DNA of 64,000 nucleotides, taken from positions 310,001 through 374,000 of the forward strand of contig JAZKJV010010130.1 of NCBI GenBank assembly GCA_037367405.1, read 5' to 3'. Below the pieces are notes generated by a model that saw nothing but the letters and a program-made list of their open reading frames with translations, ran no database searches and had not been told where the DNA came from. The first letter of the stretch is position 1, and every line of letters starts with the position of its first letter. Below are positions 1-11,648 of the stretch, in pieces. Made by a program: the position numbers and the translations under genes. The DNA comes from Ottelia alismoides. Taxonomy: Eukaryota; Streptophyta; Magnoliopsida; Alismatales; Hydrocharitaceae.

Positions 1-743
1 TATTTTAATGAATTTTTAATGATTTCTATTTATGTTTATATTTTTCGTATCTTTCAAATACTAATTAAAAGTATTTAAAAATATAAAAAGAGTAAAATGT
101 AAAGAATGAATTAAATATCTAAATGTACATATTTATAATACAATGGGACCCAAGAAGATAACTTTCGTATCATAACTCCAATTTTAATGAAACCATCCTT
201 ATTAGATAGATATTCTAATTAAGAGTAAAAAAAGTTGAGTTTGGTCAATTTTGAGTTCATATGAAGTTCTTTTTGTGGCTTTTTCATAGGTATGTCTGAG
301 TCATATTGTACATTATTTTCATGTGTTGTTATTTTTATATTTTTCTATACATTTTTGTGTACATGAATGTGTTGAAACTATATTTATTTGAATTGTATAG
401 CATATTGTATAAAATGATGTACATTATAGTTATATGTGTAGTGTATTGGGCGACTATGATTTTGTCTGTATTTATTTGCCCTTTTCTGCCCCTACTTTAT
501 TCCTTTCCGACCAAATTAATATTGACTTAGTCTGGGCCTTTAGGGACAATCATTGTTTAAAATACTTCCTAGATTTTTCTTTTCTTTACTTATTCATTTA
601 TTTTATTTTTAAATGAAAGTATTCGTGCCTTATTCACATACATCAATTAGTGAGTTAATTTATACAAGTTAGAAATATTTAGATGCATTTGACTAGGGTT
701 TCAAAGACATAATAAAGGAGTAAAGGTGCATGATTATTCAGCA
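1..743 (-). mobile_element. Athila-type LTR fragment D4, reversed
   Basis: This is the start of a D-family LTR in reverse orientation, running off the left edge of the window. The reverse complement from about 743 begins with the TGAATAATCATGC...TTTATT pattern that matches the better-preserved D-family LTR at 51192 (TGATGAATATCC...CACCTTTATT). The conserved LTR purine tract is present as CCCCTACTTTATTCC at 490-504, about 240 bases inside the LTR, the same place as in D1 and D2. No polypurine tract follows at 744, so this end is not next to the 3' internal region of an element. The small open frames here are AT-rich chance frames. Confidence 0.6.
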
Positions 744-1169
744 ATGTGTTCCATGTCCCATCGATGGGGACGTAGAGCTCGTTGCATTTCAAGCGACTTA
801 GAGCTTCAATACTCCTTTGATTCTTCAGTCCTGGAGGTTCCTAGGTTGCTTCTCCTACACAAGACTACTCTCCGACTCCAAAGGGTCTCTCTGAACTTGT
901 TACAGAAGTTGGTAGCACAAGGGGATGTGTGGACGAAGAAGATATGAAAAGTAATGGAGGAGGAGCTTCAAGGACTTGATTCGTTTACAATCAGGCAGAC
1001 AAGGATGGGCCTCTGATGGAGAGCATGAAGAGGTTTGAGATGGTTGTGATAATGGGTCGAAATACAATCGATTCATAGTCTATTTTGGGTTGGAGCCAAA
1101 AGCTAGAACAATTGATGAAATTAAAATTACATATGAACTAGAGCCAAAGTGCAAGAATGAAAGTATTCC
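744..1169. other. Unassigned stretch between two LTR fragments
   Basis: About 430 bases that I cannot place in any repeat of the window. A 73-codon frame at 726-947 shows no recognisable domain, and the following bases carry stops in all forward frames. It is somewhat richer in G and C than the flanks, so it may be a piece of element leader or of host sequence, but nothing decides this. Confidence 0.35.
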
Positions 1170-1514
1170 CCCTACTAAATAAAGTAGTGTAAATAATTTT
1201 ATTTATTGATGAATAAAATTAGGGTTTCCAAGTGTATATTGTAATGTTAAAGGGTTATGTATTCCCCCTACTTTATTCCTCGATGACCAAGTCATGATGA
1301 TGACATGGTCTCAGAGTTAGGATCATTCAGTGTCATTGACACTTCATTACTCTTTTCTTTTCTTTTCCTTTTTTCTTTTTTTTGGAATGGACTACCTATT
1401 TTTATATAGTATTTACATGGTAATTATTTAATGTTATTTTTTTATATATTAATGTTATTTACATGCATTCAAATAGGGATATAAGGCCAAAATGAAAGAA
1501 TAAAAGTGATGAAA
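1170..1514 (-). mobile_element. Athila-type LTR fragment D3, reversed
   Basis: Reverse-orientation start of a D-family LTR. AGGCCAAAATGAAAGAAT at about 1486-1503 is the reverse complement of the ATTCTTTCATTTTGGC motif near the start of D1 at 3935, and the LTR purine tract appears as CCCCCTACTTTATTCC at 1265-1280. The terminal dinucleotide is missing: homology stops at about 1514, where copia coding sequence begins, so the junction is a truncation. The left limit is uncertain. Confidence 0.55.
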
Positions 1515-2490
1515 TGGAAAGTCAACAGAGAGCCATTGTGTTCAATATGCTTTACGTAGATGACACCTTGTTGTTTGGAATGAATATGGATGATGACTAC
1601 TGTTAAGATTTGGTTGTCGCATACCTCGAGATCAATGGTCTCGGAGAATCCTCTTGTATCTTAGGTCTGAAGTAGTTTGAAAATAGAGAAAAGAGGATTT
1701 TAGGATTGTCCAATATGGGTACATTAAGAAGATATTGGAATGATTCCATATGGAGAATTCAACGAAGGGCTTCCTTCCCTTTAGACATGGTTTCCACCTA
1801 TCTAAAGGGAAGGCTCTTCAAAGTGTTGATGATGAGAAATCCATGGATGGATGCATTTACACATCAGTTGAAGGAAACCTAATGTATGTCATGATGTGTA
1901 TAAGGCCAGAAATCTACCATGCAGTGATAGTGGAAAGTCATTACAAATCATGTTATGGATAACAATAATTAAATGTAGTGATAACATATTTAAGTATTGA
2001 AGGGGGACACAAGATTATATCTTGGTCTACGGAGATGGTGATCTCCAAGTCTTACGATAAACAAATTCTAACTTCCAATTCGATATAGATGACCGTAAAT
2101 CAACTTTACGATTTGTTATCTTGTTGAACGGAGGTGTTGTGAGATGGAGAAGCAAGAAGTAGAACGCTACAGTTGATTCATCAACAAAAGTCGAATACAT
2201 CCCTACATCAGAGGTTGTAAAGAAGGCGGTGCGGTTATGCAAGTTCATCCTGGAACTTGTCACAGTTTCCTCTGATACTCCCATCTCCCTGCTCTATGAT
2301 AACACAGTAGCCATTGCTTAGGTTAAGGAACCATGGTGGCATCAAAGTGACAAACACGTGGAACAGAACTACCATATCATTAAGGAGATTCAAAAGCATG
2401 GTGACATCATCATCACCAAGGTGGCCTCTTCCAAGAATGTTGTTGATCACCTTATCAAGTCTTTACCCCAAAGGATTTTTGACTAGCATG
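1515..2490 (+). pseudogene. Ty1/copia pol remnant (reverse transcriptase end and RNase H), element G
   Basis: The C-terminal half of a copia polyprotein, decayed by stops and frameshifts. The reverse transcriptase catalytic box is readable as LYVDD at about 1549-1565, followed by the late RT block (KGFLPFRHGFHLSKGK, from 1765) and a degenerate match to the usual SLMYAMLCTRPDI segment (NLMYVMMCIRPEI, from 1879). RNase H follows in pieces: LNGGVVRWRSKK near 2125, SSTKVEYIPTSE near 2180 (family STEAEY), LLYDNTVAIA near 2290 and DKHVEQNYHIIKEI near 2350, ending by about 2485. Integrase, protease and gag are absent; the left edge abuts an LTR fragment of another family. It cannot make an active enzyme. 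Confidence 0.85.
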
Positions 2491-2536
2491 TAATGAGCAT
2501 GGGTGTAAAGGTTGTACTAGAATGGTTCTAAGTTCT

Positions 2537-2546
2537 AGTGGGAGAT
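2537..2546 (+). other. Polypurine tract of copia element G
   Basis: AGTGGGAGAT directly before the LTR start TGCTATCC. This is the usual plant copia plus-strand primer context (AGTGGGAGATTGTTGG) and it follows the RNase H remnant by about 50 bases, which fixes the 3' LTR boundary. Confidence 0.75.
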
Positions 2547-3934
2547 TGCTATCCATGTGAACCTGGGGCGAACCATTTCTACAATAAATGTTAATCTTTA
2601 ATATGTCAATGAAGGTTATTGGTTTTTTTCATTCAATGTTTGAGATTAAATGAAAGAATGGAATTAAGGTCCCTTAGTATGATTAGAGCTATATACCATG
2701 GCCTTTTTAATAATCATACATCTGTTGAATCATAGAGGTTGGTACTTGGATGATATCTAAAGAGTTAGATTGTACTCATCAAGCACCAATAAATGATTGT
2801 TAAGAGATGATTTCCATCCCGAGAAGGAGAGGGAAATCCTTCTCTAATGGTTCATATCAAACTGACCTACTGATGCAGGTACTCTATATAGGAATAGAGA
2901 TTCAGAGGAGTCAGATAAGTTAGATCAAAGACTGACTTAATTGATAGAGATAACCGAGACCTATGTGTTATACACTCATGATATAGGTATGTATCCTCTG
3001 ATCGAAGATTAATGTACTACTATATGTCTAATTATGTAAATTAGGCAAACCATTAGGTTGATGATATAATCATGGTCTATACACCAGCGAGCTGGTGTGC
3101 ATACTACAATCTCTCAAAGGGGTCATACAGGTTCACTATTAAAACCGAAAGACATGAGCTCACTCATGAGGTATTAGGACCAATCAAATTCCATACATGA
3201 TCATCTTACTTTAGAAGCATGAAAAAAATTATATGTGTGATATATGTTTTTAGAAAGCATATGATCTATACCAACTCCCAAATGACCAAATGAGAAACTT
3301 AATGAAAAAATCATGAAGAAGACAATCTAAATATGATCTAAAACTTCAGGTTTTATGTTGGATGTACTAGTATTAGGAATACTCGACGGTGATATAATCG
3401 TAAACGATTGTATAACCATGACACTTCCATTCCTATGGAGTGATGAAATAGGTATGGATTTTAGTGACTCCTCTCAATGGATCAGTAATCTAGTTTTAGT
3501 CCTAAAGTCTTATAATGATTTGAATGTCATTCGTATGCAATATTCTTGAAAGTGTTCGAGAATAATTCCATTGTTGATAATATATTTGAGCATTTATTGA
3601 TGATTAAATGAGATTCAATTATCATTAATAGTATGAATATGAACACATGAGAACAATCATCCATGATAATTGAATATGATTTAATTTCAAGGATATGATT
3701 AATGTGGGTACCACTATCCATAATAATCATAAATATTATAAATTCAATGTATAATATGATGGAGAGATTTTGTTGTAAATTGTATTTATGAAATGTTAGT
3801 GTGAATTAGATTCACGTTGATTAAATGTAAATGCAATTTACATTTATATTCGATATATGAACATGATTCATAATTGTCAATTTAGATTGTGAGAAGCACA
3901 CATCTCATCCAAGCGCACACAAATGAATCCTTCT
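2547..3934 (+). mobile_element. 3' LTR of copia element G, truncated
   Basis: Copia LTR in forward orientation, recognised because its reverse complement matches the copia LTRs at 53307-55947 and 24293-26489/44284-44540. Shared blocks include GGTCCCTTAGTA, TACCATGGC, GTTGAATCATAGAGG, TAGTTAGATTG-like sequence, CATGAGCTCACTCATGAGGTATT and GTGAATTAGATTCACGTTGATTAA. The right part of the LTR is missing where D1 begins at about 3935. This is compatible with D1 having inserted into it, but the other half is not seen in the window. The 64-codon frame at 3355-3549 lies inside this LTR and is not a gene. Confidence 0.75.
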
Positions 3935-5214
3935 TATGAATCTCCATTTCATCACCTTTATTCTTTCATTTTGGCTTTAAATACTTATCTAAATGCATGC
4001 ATAGAGCTTTAATTTGTACAGAAAAAACAATAAATAATTGACTATAAAATAATGTACAAACATTGGTATTTAATTGAAAAATAAAAGTATAAAGGAATGA
4101 AAAGAAAAGGAAATGAAGCGTCAAAGACTGAATGACCCTAGAACCTGAGACCTAGTCATCATGATAACTTGGTCGACAAGAAATAAAGTAGGGGGAGATA
4201 GGGCAAACAAATTATACAGAAAACACTCGAAAATCCTAATTCTATCTACCAACCATAGCATATTTGAACCCTATTTTATTTTTCTATTTTTATAACTCAA
4301 ATAATAAAACCCTCAACATTAAAGTTATGCGTAAAAATACAAAAAAAAATACAAAATTTATTTAAAAAAAACAAATATGATGTGCACCTTCGACACTCAG
4401 AATAAAAGCCACAAACAAAACTTCCAAGATCTATACCACCTCCATACATACTCAAAATTGAGCAAACTCACATTTATTGTTCATAAAATTAAATTATCTA
4501 TTTTATGAATGTGGTTTTATTTCATTTGTAATTGAGATGCAAAAGCTGGCTTTTGGGTTCCTGTTGTACTATATACATGTATATAATATTTATTTTACTA
4601 ATTCTTTATATTCTTATTTCTTAAATATTTAAATAGACGTAAATATTATAAAAATTACATGTTAATAAAAAACATACAATTCATCCATTTAAAATATAAT
4701 GAAATAATTAAAGTATTATGATATATAGATAAATATACCTATATAATACATGTACATATATATTTAAGTAAATAAATAAAATAAGAAAATTAAACTAAAA
4801 TATGTAAAAGAGTAATTAAATAAATTATAAATATATAAATATGTAAACACAGTTATAAAATATTAAATTCAAGAAAAAAATAAAATACTATAGATATAGG
4901 TAAATATACCCATGAATATACATGTAAAATTTAACATCTAACAAATTACGTTGTAAATATAAAGAAAATCATAATAACATACTACATAAATGACAAATAT
5001 TTTTAATGTTATAAACTAAAAATAATAAAATCATTTAATTTTTTTTAATAGATTAATAAAGGATTTTAACCATTCTTTTTCTAGTTGGTCTACACGGACC
5101 CACCAGAAGCACGCAACAACTGACCTTCGGTCAACAGTCATGCCTTCACCTTTGACTTCTGTCAAAAGTCCCGAGTGCTCCCACTTCTCCCCATCTCCAC
5201 TCTTCCTTGACTAT
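3935..5214 (+). mobile_element. D1 Athila-type LTR, left part
   Basis: First 1.28 kb of a forward D-family LTR, beginning near TATGAATCTCCATTTCATCACC (its TG terminus is eroded) and interrupted by element A at 5214/5215. The match to D2 at 51192 runs through the LTR purine tract (AGTAGGGGGAGATA, 4187-4200) and the degenerate GTTGGTCTACACGGACC site at 5084-5100, which corresponds to the G-box palindrome of related LTRs. The LTR resumes at 21068. No coding capacity. Confidence 0.75.
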
Positions 5215-6418
5215 TGATGAATCCATGATTCATTAACTTTTTTGTCGCATTTTGTCTTAAAACCATTAACAAATGCATGTAAATATTCATTAATTCCCAT
5301 CTTTTATAAAAACCTCATTCATGAATAAATTTTCACTTTTAAGCATCAAAATCATGTAAATAAATAAAGAACAAAGAAAAAGAAAAGAAGGCAGACTGGA
5401 GATATGTATATATGTACAATATGACTTAAAAATATAAATATAACAGCAAGGCATATTTATACCTAACTCCCGAGACCATGTCAGCATGGATTGGTCGATA
5501 AACCAATAAGTAGGGGGAGATAAGGAAAGAAAACCCTAAAAATAAATTAAGTGACACTTCATGTACTTTCCACTATTTATCAAATAAATACAAAACTTCA
5601 ATGATTTTTAATTAATTCATATGTACATATTTTTCACCAAACTCTTTTCGTAATTATTTCTAAAAATATATATAAAAATATAAAAATAAGCTAAAAATAT
5701 TATTTAGTATATATGCCAAGAAATCCAGCTTGTAAATTGTCAAAATCTCAACTTCCGAACATCATAACTTCTTCATACGAACTCCAAATTCACTCTACTC
5801 ACCTTTAAGGTTCATAAAATAATATTCTCTAATTAATAAAGGTGGTTTCATCGATTTTGGAGTCTGTTTGCAAAAAGTCAGTTTTGGGACCAAATGACAA
5901 CGGGGTTTCTGGCTATTTATTTTATGTAGAACACATCATTTGTAGTTTTATTACTTTTATAATTTCTAATTATTTTCATGGGTTTGTAATTTAACCTTGA
6001 TTTATTTCATAATTTTTGGAGATTATTTATTATTTTAATAAAATACAAAATCCTAAATTATAGGTAAAAATGAACTGGCTAAATAATACCTGTATATATT
6101 AATATACGTAACTTAATTTATTAAAATCCCTAAAAATTCACACAACTCTTATTTATTGTTCTAATAATTAAGAAAACATAAAATTAATTTTTAATTATTT
6201 ATTTATTAAAATAAAAATTCAAAACCTATTTATCTATACATATTTATTAATATAATATTTACATTTCGAATAATATTTATTATTTATAAAAAAAGTAATT
6301 ATTCCATGTAGTATATAATTAAATTATTTCAAATTTCTTGTTTTTTACCTCTTTAAAATAACGTTATTTTGGATTTAATATTGAATTTCTAAGCCTTTTT
6401 CACTTTTGGCCTACCAGG

Positions 6419-6440
6419 TGTTGACGCTTGTCAGCACGTG
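6419..6440 (+). promoter_or_regulatory. W-box dyad and G-box in element A 5' LTR
   Basis: TGTTGAC, a 4-base gap, then GTCAGCACGTG. The arms form an inverted repeat of the WRKY-type core TTGAC, and CACGTG (6435-6440) is a G-box core. The partner LTR has GTCAACA in the right arm, suggesting the original dyad was perfect. The site lies about 190 bases upstream of the TATA box, the spacing also seen for the equivalent sites in B and H. Binding is inferred from motif only. Confidence 0.5.
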
Positions 6441-6612
6441 GTTCATCTTCCTCAAGAAGCTAGTAACGAAGCTGTTGCAACTGACCAACTTCACCTATTT
6501 ATCCCGCACACATTCTAACCCTTCCAGGCGATCTACACCATCGAAACCATTCTCCTAACAACCTTCTCCATCGCCAACCATTAGATCCAGCTTGGAGATC
6601 ACAAAATCGATC

Positions 6613-6620
6613 TATATAAA
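6613..6620 (+). promoter_or_regulatory. TATA box of element A 5' LTR
   Basis: TATATAAA within CGATCTATATAAACAC, repeated in the 3' LTR at 19367-19374 (TATATAAA). It sits at the AT-rich/GC-richer boundary of the LTR where transcription of such elements normally starts. Transcription is inferred. Confidence 0.6.
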
Positions 6621-8231
6621 CACCCGAAGTTGGCATTTCGCAACTAACTATCCTTTAACCACCTGAAGCTCAAATTACCAGTGGCCGAGTCTCATATTCT
6701 CCACCTCGCACTGCCTCACTCCGACGAAGATCGTCCATCGCAGCATCTTCGAGAGGTAATACACCTCTATTTTCAAAGATCTCTACCTCCATCTTTATCA
6801 CATTTCTTCTCGATCCTCGTGCCACGATTAGCGTATCTAATTACGTATTTAGTTAGTTTAATCCTATAGTTTAGACACTCAATCGAAATCAATTCTTAAA
6901 TCATTTCAAATAAATTTGAATCGCATTCCATTTCTCAAGAATTTCGCACGCACATTTCATTTAGTCTGGAAGCACCATTTATGAAGCTTGCAAAATTATA
7001 ATCCTTTGGCTGATTCCTTCTGAATCGAGCACGCCCACACCTTCTTTGCAGGTTTATCTCACGTCTTGAACACTTTCACATCATCTGGGAGCTTTCATAT
7101 TCCCACAAATCATCATCCAAGAAAGTGTAACAAACAGAGCTCCAGGAGCAGACCATTGGAGCAGTCATCCTCTTCTGACTTCTGCCGCCGCTCTCCGCCA
7201 CACCAGGCCGTGCACCACTGCGGGCGAGCTCGAGGGTTAGAGGAGCTAACCCTCTGGACCCGCCGGTGGTCCAAGCTTCACTTCCATCGTCAGCGAGAAA
7301 TTGGAGAAGGAGCCGCCTTCATCAGCCCCTCAAACGCTTGACTAACGGCCCAAGAACAGTCGGAGAGCTGTCTTGCGACATGTGTCCTCAACGGACGGCT
7401 CAGATCATGCAGCACGTTCTAATCCTGATCGTTCAAGCCGAAGGGATGTGATTTTTGCACACTAAACCCAGAGAAGATTCAGAAGTTCAGAGCGAATCCA
7501 AAGTTTTCCAGATATTACATTTAGGTCCCCATGCAGGGACCTAAATGTAAACATTCTTATTTTTCTTTTAGAATAGTCCCTGTCTAGGACCTTTTCACAT
7601 TAATTTCTATTTCTTTTTGTTGCACTTATACCCTTGGCCTGTAGGGGAGTTTTGGACCTATTTTGACACATTTTTTCAAAGATTTTTAGGGTATTTACGC
7701 AACTACCCCAGCAAGTTTTTCAGTAATTTTTCGTGCATTTTTGTCGTGTTTTTATCGTGTTTTAATTCGTCGTATTTTGTCTCCGTTTTGATTTGTTTTT
7801 GCGTGTTCTTCGAGCTCGTTACTTAACCGTTTCACCTACTATATAATATCATCTAAATTTCTCCTATATGTCACCTATTATATACTAAATAAATTGTGTG
7901 AAAAATATCACTTTGAAAAAATAAATAAAAAATTGAAAAGAATAAAATCAAATAAAAATTTAAAAATAAAAAATCCAATAAAAATTGCACTATTTCCTCG
8001 ATCGCTTTAAGAAGCGATAAAATAATCACAAAAATATTTTCTCTTAAAAAATTCAAAATACCCTATTCTGCCTCGTGTTCGACCCATGAACACTTCCCTG
8101 ATTAAATAATTAGTGTAAGGTTTTATTTATAAAACCGATCTTTGTTTAATCGAATAGGATCCTTTTGCGATTTTCTACACCGACGACCTCTTCTTATAAA
8201 AAGCCGCAATCAGATTTTCGTCGCATCAAAA

Positions 8232-8249
8232 TGGCACCGTTGCCGAGGA
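8232..8249 (+). other. Primer binding site of element A (tRNA-Asp type)
   Basis: TGGCACCGTTGCCGAGGA three bases after the LTR end. It differs at two positions (both transitions) from the intact site TGGCGCCGTTGCCGGGGA of element B, which is complementary to the 3' end of plant tRNA-Asp and usual for Athila elements. Confidence 0.9.
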
Positions 8250-9422
8250 GGCGTTAGTGTATTTTATCTTTTTTACATATTTTATGATTGTATATTCTCT
8301 CTTCTTTTTGTTTTGTTTTTCATAGCTTTTCTTCGGTTTTTCGTACGGCTTTTCTCGACTTGTTTCTCGATCATCTTTATACTGCTAATTAAATTTTGCA
8401 TGGTCTGCAGGATCAGTCGGTTTCTTATGAAGACTAGTCAGTTGAAAGAGCAGAGGCCGATTCCTTCTTTACTAGTCGGCTGCATAGGGCAGAATTAATT
8501 ACTGTAATTTTGTAAAAAAAAGAGAAAGAGAGAGAGAAGTTGTATTGAACTCTAGTAGAAGGGATCCACTAAGGACATCCTGACTTGTAATCCCCCCCAT
8601 TTTTTTTGGGGGTCCGATTCACCGAGTACCGTGTATTCGGGTGATTAGGGCACCCACCGCAGTTTTCTCGCCTCATCGGTTTTTCCGCGGCTTTTCCGAT
8701 AGATGCTTGCTTAGGTTTTTTTATTCTATCTGATTGTGCTTACGTAGCTAGTTTCAAGACTTCCAACCTAGGTGCATGATTTTAGGATTCATATAAAAAG
8801 AAAATAAAAAAATAGACGTTTGCTTGAAAAAACTCAAAAAATTATAAAACCACAAAATAAAATCGGGACTGCTAAAGATATCAGACATAAAAACCGTAAA
8901 TATTCATCTGAGTTGGGAGTGTAATCGCCACACATCTTCTCAGAGTGCGCGAGCGAGAGACGACCCATAAGGATAGAGCCAAAACCCTGTATTTCTCGTG
9001 AAATACTACTTAGTCTATGCACCTAATCACTGTTCCTCAGTGGGTAACGTTCTGGGTTTACTTAGAAGAGTGGGAGGTTTAGAGGACACTGCGCAAGGCT
9101 CTGTCCTCAAGTAACACAGGTAGCCGGAAACATTCCGTACTTACTCCCATACTGGCTGAGTGCAAATGATTTTCTGTAAAGACTCGGGCCAGTGTTTCGG
9201 AGACAGCTTGCATCAACTCACTATAACCGATTAGACTTATTTGCTAATTACAACCCTAAAACCGACAAGACGAACTCTTACGGTCTTCATCGGGTTGTGT
9301 TGGTGAAAGCAGGTTTTTGCTTTGTGTTTGCTTGTAGGGCGTGAGTTACCGCAGCTTTACGCATTTTCCCTCTCCTTTGAATCACAAATCGTTCTCTCCC
9401 GATCATTCTCTTGATATCAAAG
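8250..9422 (+). other. Untranslated leader of element A
   Basis: About 1.2 kb without a credible gene between the primer site and gag. It holds a purine-rich AGAGAAAGAGAGAGAGA run (8521-8537), a C-run/G-run pair (8592-8612), and a hairpin at 8622-8640 that is conserved in elements B and H. The leader of B on the other strand shares the same layout (GAGAGAG run near the primer site, then the hairpin). The 118-codon frame at 8142-8498 crosses the LTR end and primer site, so it is not a gene. Confidence 0.75.
8622..8640 (+). ncRNA. Conserved leader hairpin, element A
   Basis: Stem CCGAGTAC (8622-8629) / GTATTCGG (8633-8640) with loop CGT; seven Watson-Crick pairs and one G-U. B has CCGAGCAC/GTGCTCGG at the same place in its leader and H has CCGAGTG/CACTTGG. 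Compensatory changes keep the pairing, which supports an RNA structure such as a packaging, dimerisation or translation signal. The role is inferred. Confidence 0.55.
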
Positions 9423-11540
9423 ATGACGTCTCGACGAATTTTCCGCTCAGACTCTGTGAGATTTCAACCGTCCACTGTCGTTCGTACATCTTTACAAGCT
9501 CGGGATGACCCTCTTCCCGAGCTGCTCCCATCTGATCTCGATGAGAGTCAGACACAGACTCCATCGCCTCCTGGCCAGACTATTGAGGTAGACCATTGCC
9601 TCAATACATCATCAAGATCTCCAGCCAATTTTTCGCTGAGTTCTTACGAAGCTTTTCTTTCACAGACGATTTGAATCAGATGGCTCGCGGCAAAGGACCA
9701 GTAGATGAGAGGCCACTAGCTGAGGAACATCACGAAGGAAGACCAGACTCTACAGACATTACGACCGGGATTCTCGACATGCTCCAACAGATGAACATCC
9801 AGATCTGAGAAAAATTCATAACTCAAAATGAGTTGCGGGATGAGATAGCCTCGCTGCAAGCAGGGGCCGGGAACGAGTTACCGCCTGCAGTGGTTCCCAC
9901 TACTTTACAGGAAGAGTATGATCTGGGCGCAAGAACGCTCCATCACTGGATTTGGCTACCGCCGAATCAAGGGTTATACGAGTTGAGACCGTCCTTCATA
10001 TCACTGATTCCCAAGTTCTACAGGAATGCCACAGAGGAGCCATTAACCTTTCTACAGCAATTTGAGATGATATGTGGTACGACAAGTTATCCAGGAGTTA
10101 CGTAGGAGGTTGTACGCCTCAAAGCCTTTCCCTTTGCCTTAATCGATAAGGCACTTTATTGGCTGAGTCATCTGGGAAGGGAAATTTCTACATGGGACGA
10201 TCTAAAGTCCACATTCCTGCGTAAATATTTTCCTCTGGGGAGGACGAACATGATGAGGAATCAGATCTCCAATTTTACACAGCTTACGCATGAATCTTTC
10301 CATGAGGCATGGGATTAGATTTAAAGACCTTACGGAGAGATGCCCACATCATGAGATACCAATGAAGGTGCTAGTTCAAAATTATTTTGGAGGACACCAG
10401 TCGGACATCTAGGGGCTAGTGAGTGCTGCATGTCGCGGCAGCTATTTGAACAAGGATGCCGAGTCAGTTTGGGACATCTTCGAAGGGATGGCTGAGAACT
10501 CGAGAGTCGTTGACTCTACTCGAGCATTTCAGATAGCCCCACAGCCACCACATCACCGAGAACATCATAAGGTGGATAACATCTCAGAATCTGAATCAAA
10601 CACCAACATTGGATTCATTAGTGAGAAGTTAACGTTGGTGGATGTGATTCAAAAACAAGTCCAAGACTTACAGCCGCTGTGAGAGTTGGAGAAACTATCA
10701 TCTCTACCTCAGCAGCTGAGTGATCTTTCGAAGAAGGTCTCTGAGCTTCAACTTCAGTACCAGCAGAGCCAATCTTCTTCGATCCCGCCCACCCGTCAGA
10801 TTTACTACATGCAGAGCGAGCCATAGACTCCGCAGATGATTGGCATTAGGATCAGTCTCATGCCAATTCCGGTCAGATCACTAGCACTGTAGATATGGAG
10901 GTTGAGCCGCAAGCCACTCTCGAGATTAATGGGATTTGGTATACTCTGATTCAGCAACCGAGTATACCGCATCATCAGCAGCAGCCGTACAGTCATCCGC
11001 AACATGGACGTCCACATTTCCAGCACTGCCAGAATTTCATGTAGTAGCAGTCTCACCATAATGTTTTATCATAGACCACAATCACACCAGTGTCCTGCTC
11101 ATTATTCACAGACTTATTATTATCAGCAGCCGCAGCAATCTTCCTCTACACCGCAGAGATTCTCTTATCCTTCCACCTCTCAGCAATACACGCCAAGGTA
11201 GGAGAGAGGAGCAAGCTAGGGCCACCACACCAAACCTGAGATGTCTTCGCAGGCCCATGCACTAAATTAGATCATGGATATGCTGAGTACGCTCCATATT
11301 GCGCATAAGACAGAGATGGATCAAGTTAACCATCGTCTGGATGAGTTAACTGCACCGAAGACCACTCTTCCAGCCCAACCTCAGATACACCCGAACAACA
11401 AGAGGTGGCATCCAGACCAGGTAGACAACACTACAGGTAAGATCTCGTTTCCTGAATTTTTATCTAACTTCATTCATCTCAGGAGCGGTAGATCACCACA
11501 AGCACCTGCTGGAGTAGAGGAGAGGGCACTAGAGGAGTAG
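9423..11540 (+). pseudogene. gag of element A, degenerate
   Basis: Capsid/nucleocapsid polyprotein of an Athila element, broken by stops and frameshifts. It probably starts at ATG 9423 (MTSRRIFRSDS), matching the MGRRSLRQ start of B's gag; a slightly longer frame begins with TTG. The gag core reads RNATEEPLTFLQQFEMIC (about 10020), an in-frame TAG at 10103 in place of a glutamine codon, FPFALIDKALYWLSHLGR (about 10130), FLRKYFPLGRTN (about 10215), then a frameshift at about 10315 before the conserved CPHHEI motif (about 10340). VSAACRGSYLNKDAESVWDI (from 10420) completes the domain. A Gln/Tyr/Ser-rich tail follows to about 11200 and a LRSGRSP motif at about 11480, the usual Athila linker landmark. 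No zinc knuckle is evident. Confidence 0.88.
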
Positions 11541-11648
11541 GAGCAAATACATGAGTAGCAAGATTCTGATGCCGAGGAGGAAAACCAGCATGATGATGAG
11601 GACCACCTCGAAGATCCAGGAGAAGGGAGCGATGCCGATACAGTTGAC

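Larger units (their letters stand above)
5215..8228 (+). repeat. 5' LTR of element A
   Basis: 3014 bases, TG...CA, paired with 18010-21062. It has an AT-rich U3 followed by a GC-richer segment with promoter signals, then a second AT-rich part. A conserved purine tract AGTAGGGGGAGATAAGG is at 5509-5525. Relative to the 3' LTR it lacks about 100 bases at about 6720 (present as about 19474-19575 in the partner) and has about 35 bases more at about 7690-7725. Many further single-base differences show the element is old. The short open frames at 6681-7451 are spurious: one starts at GTG and they are not conserved in length in the partner LTR. Confidence 0.93.
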
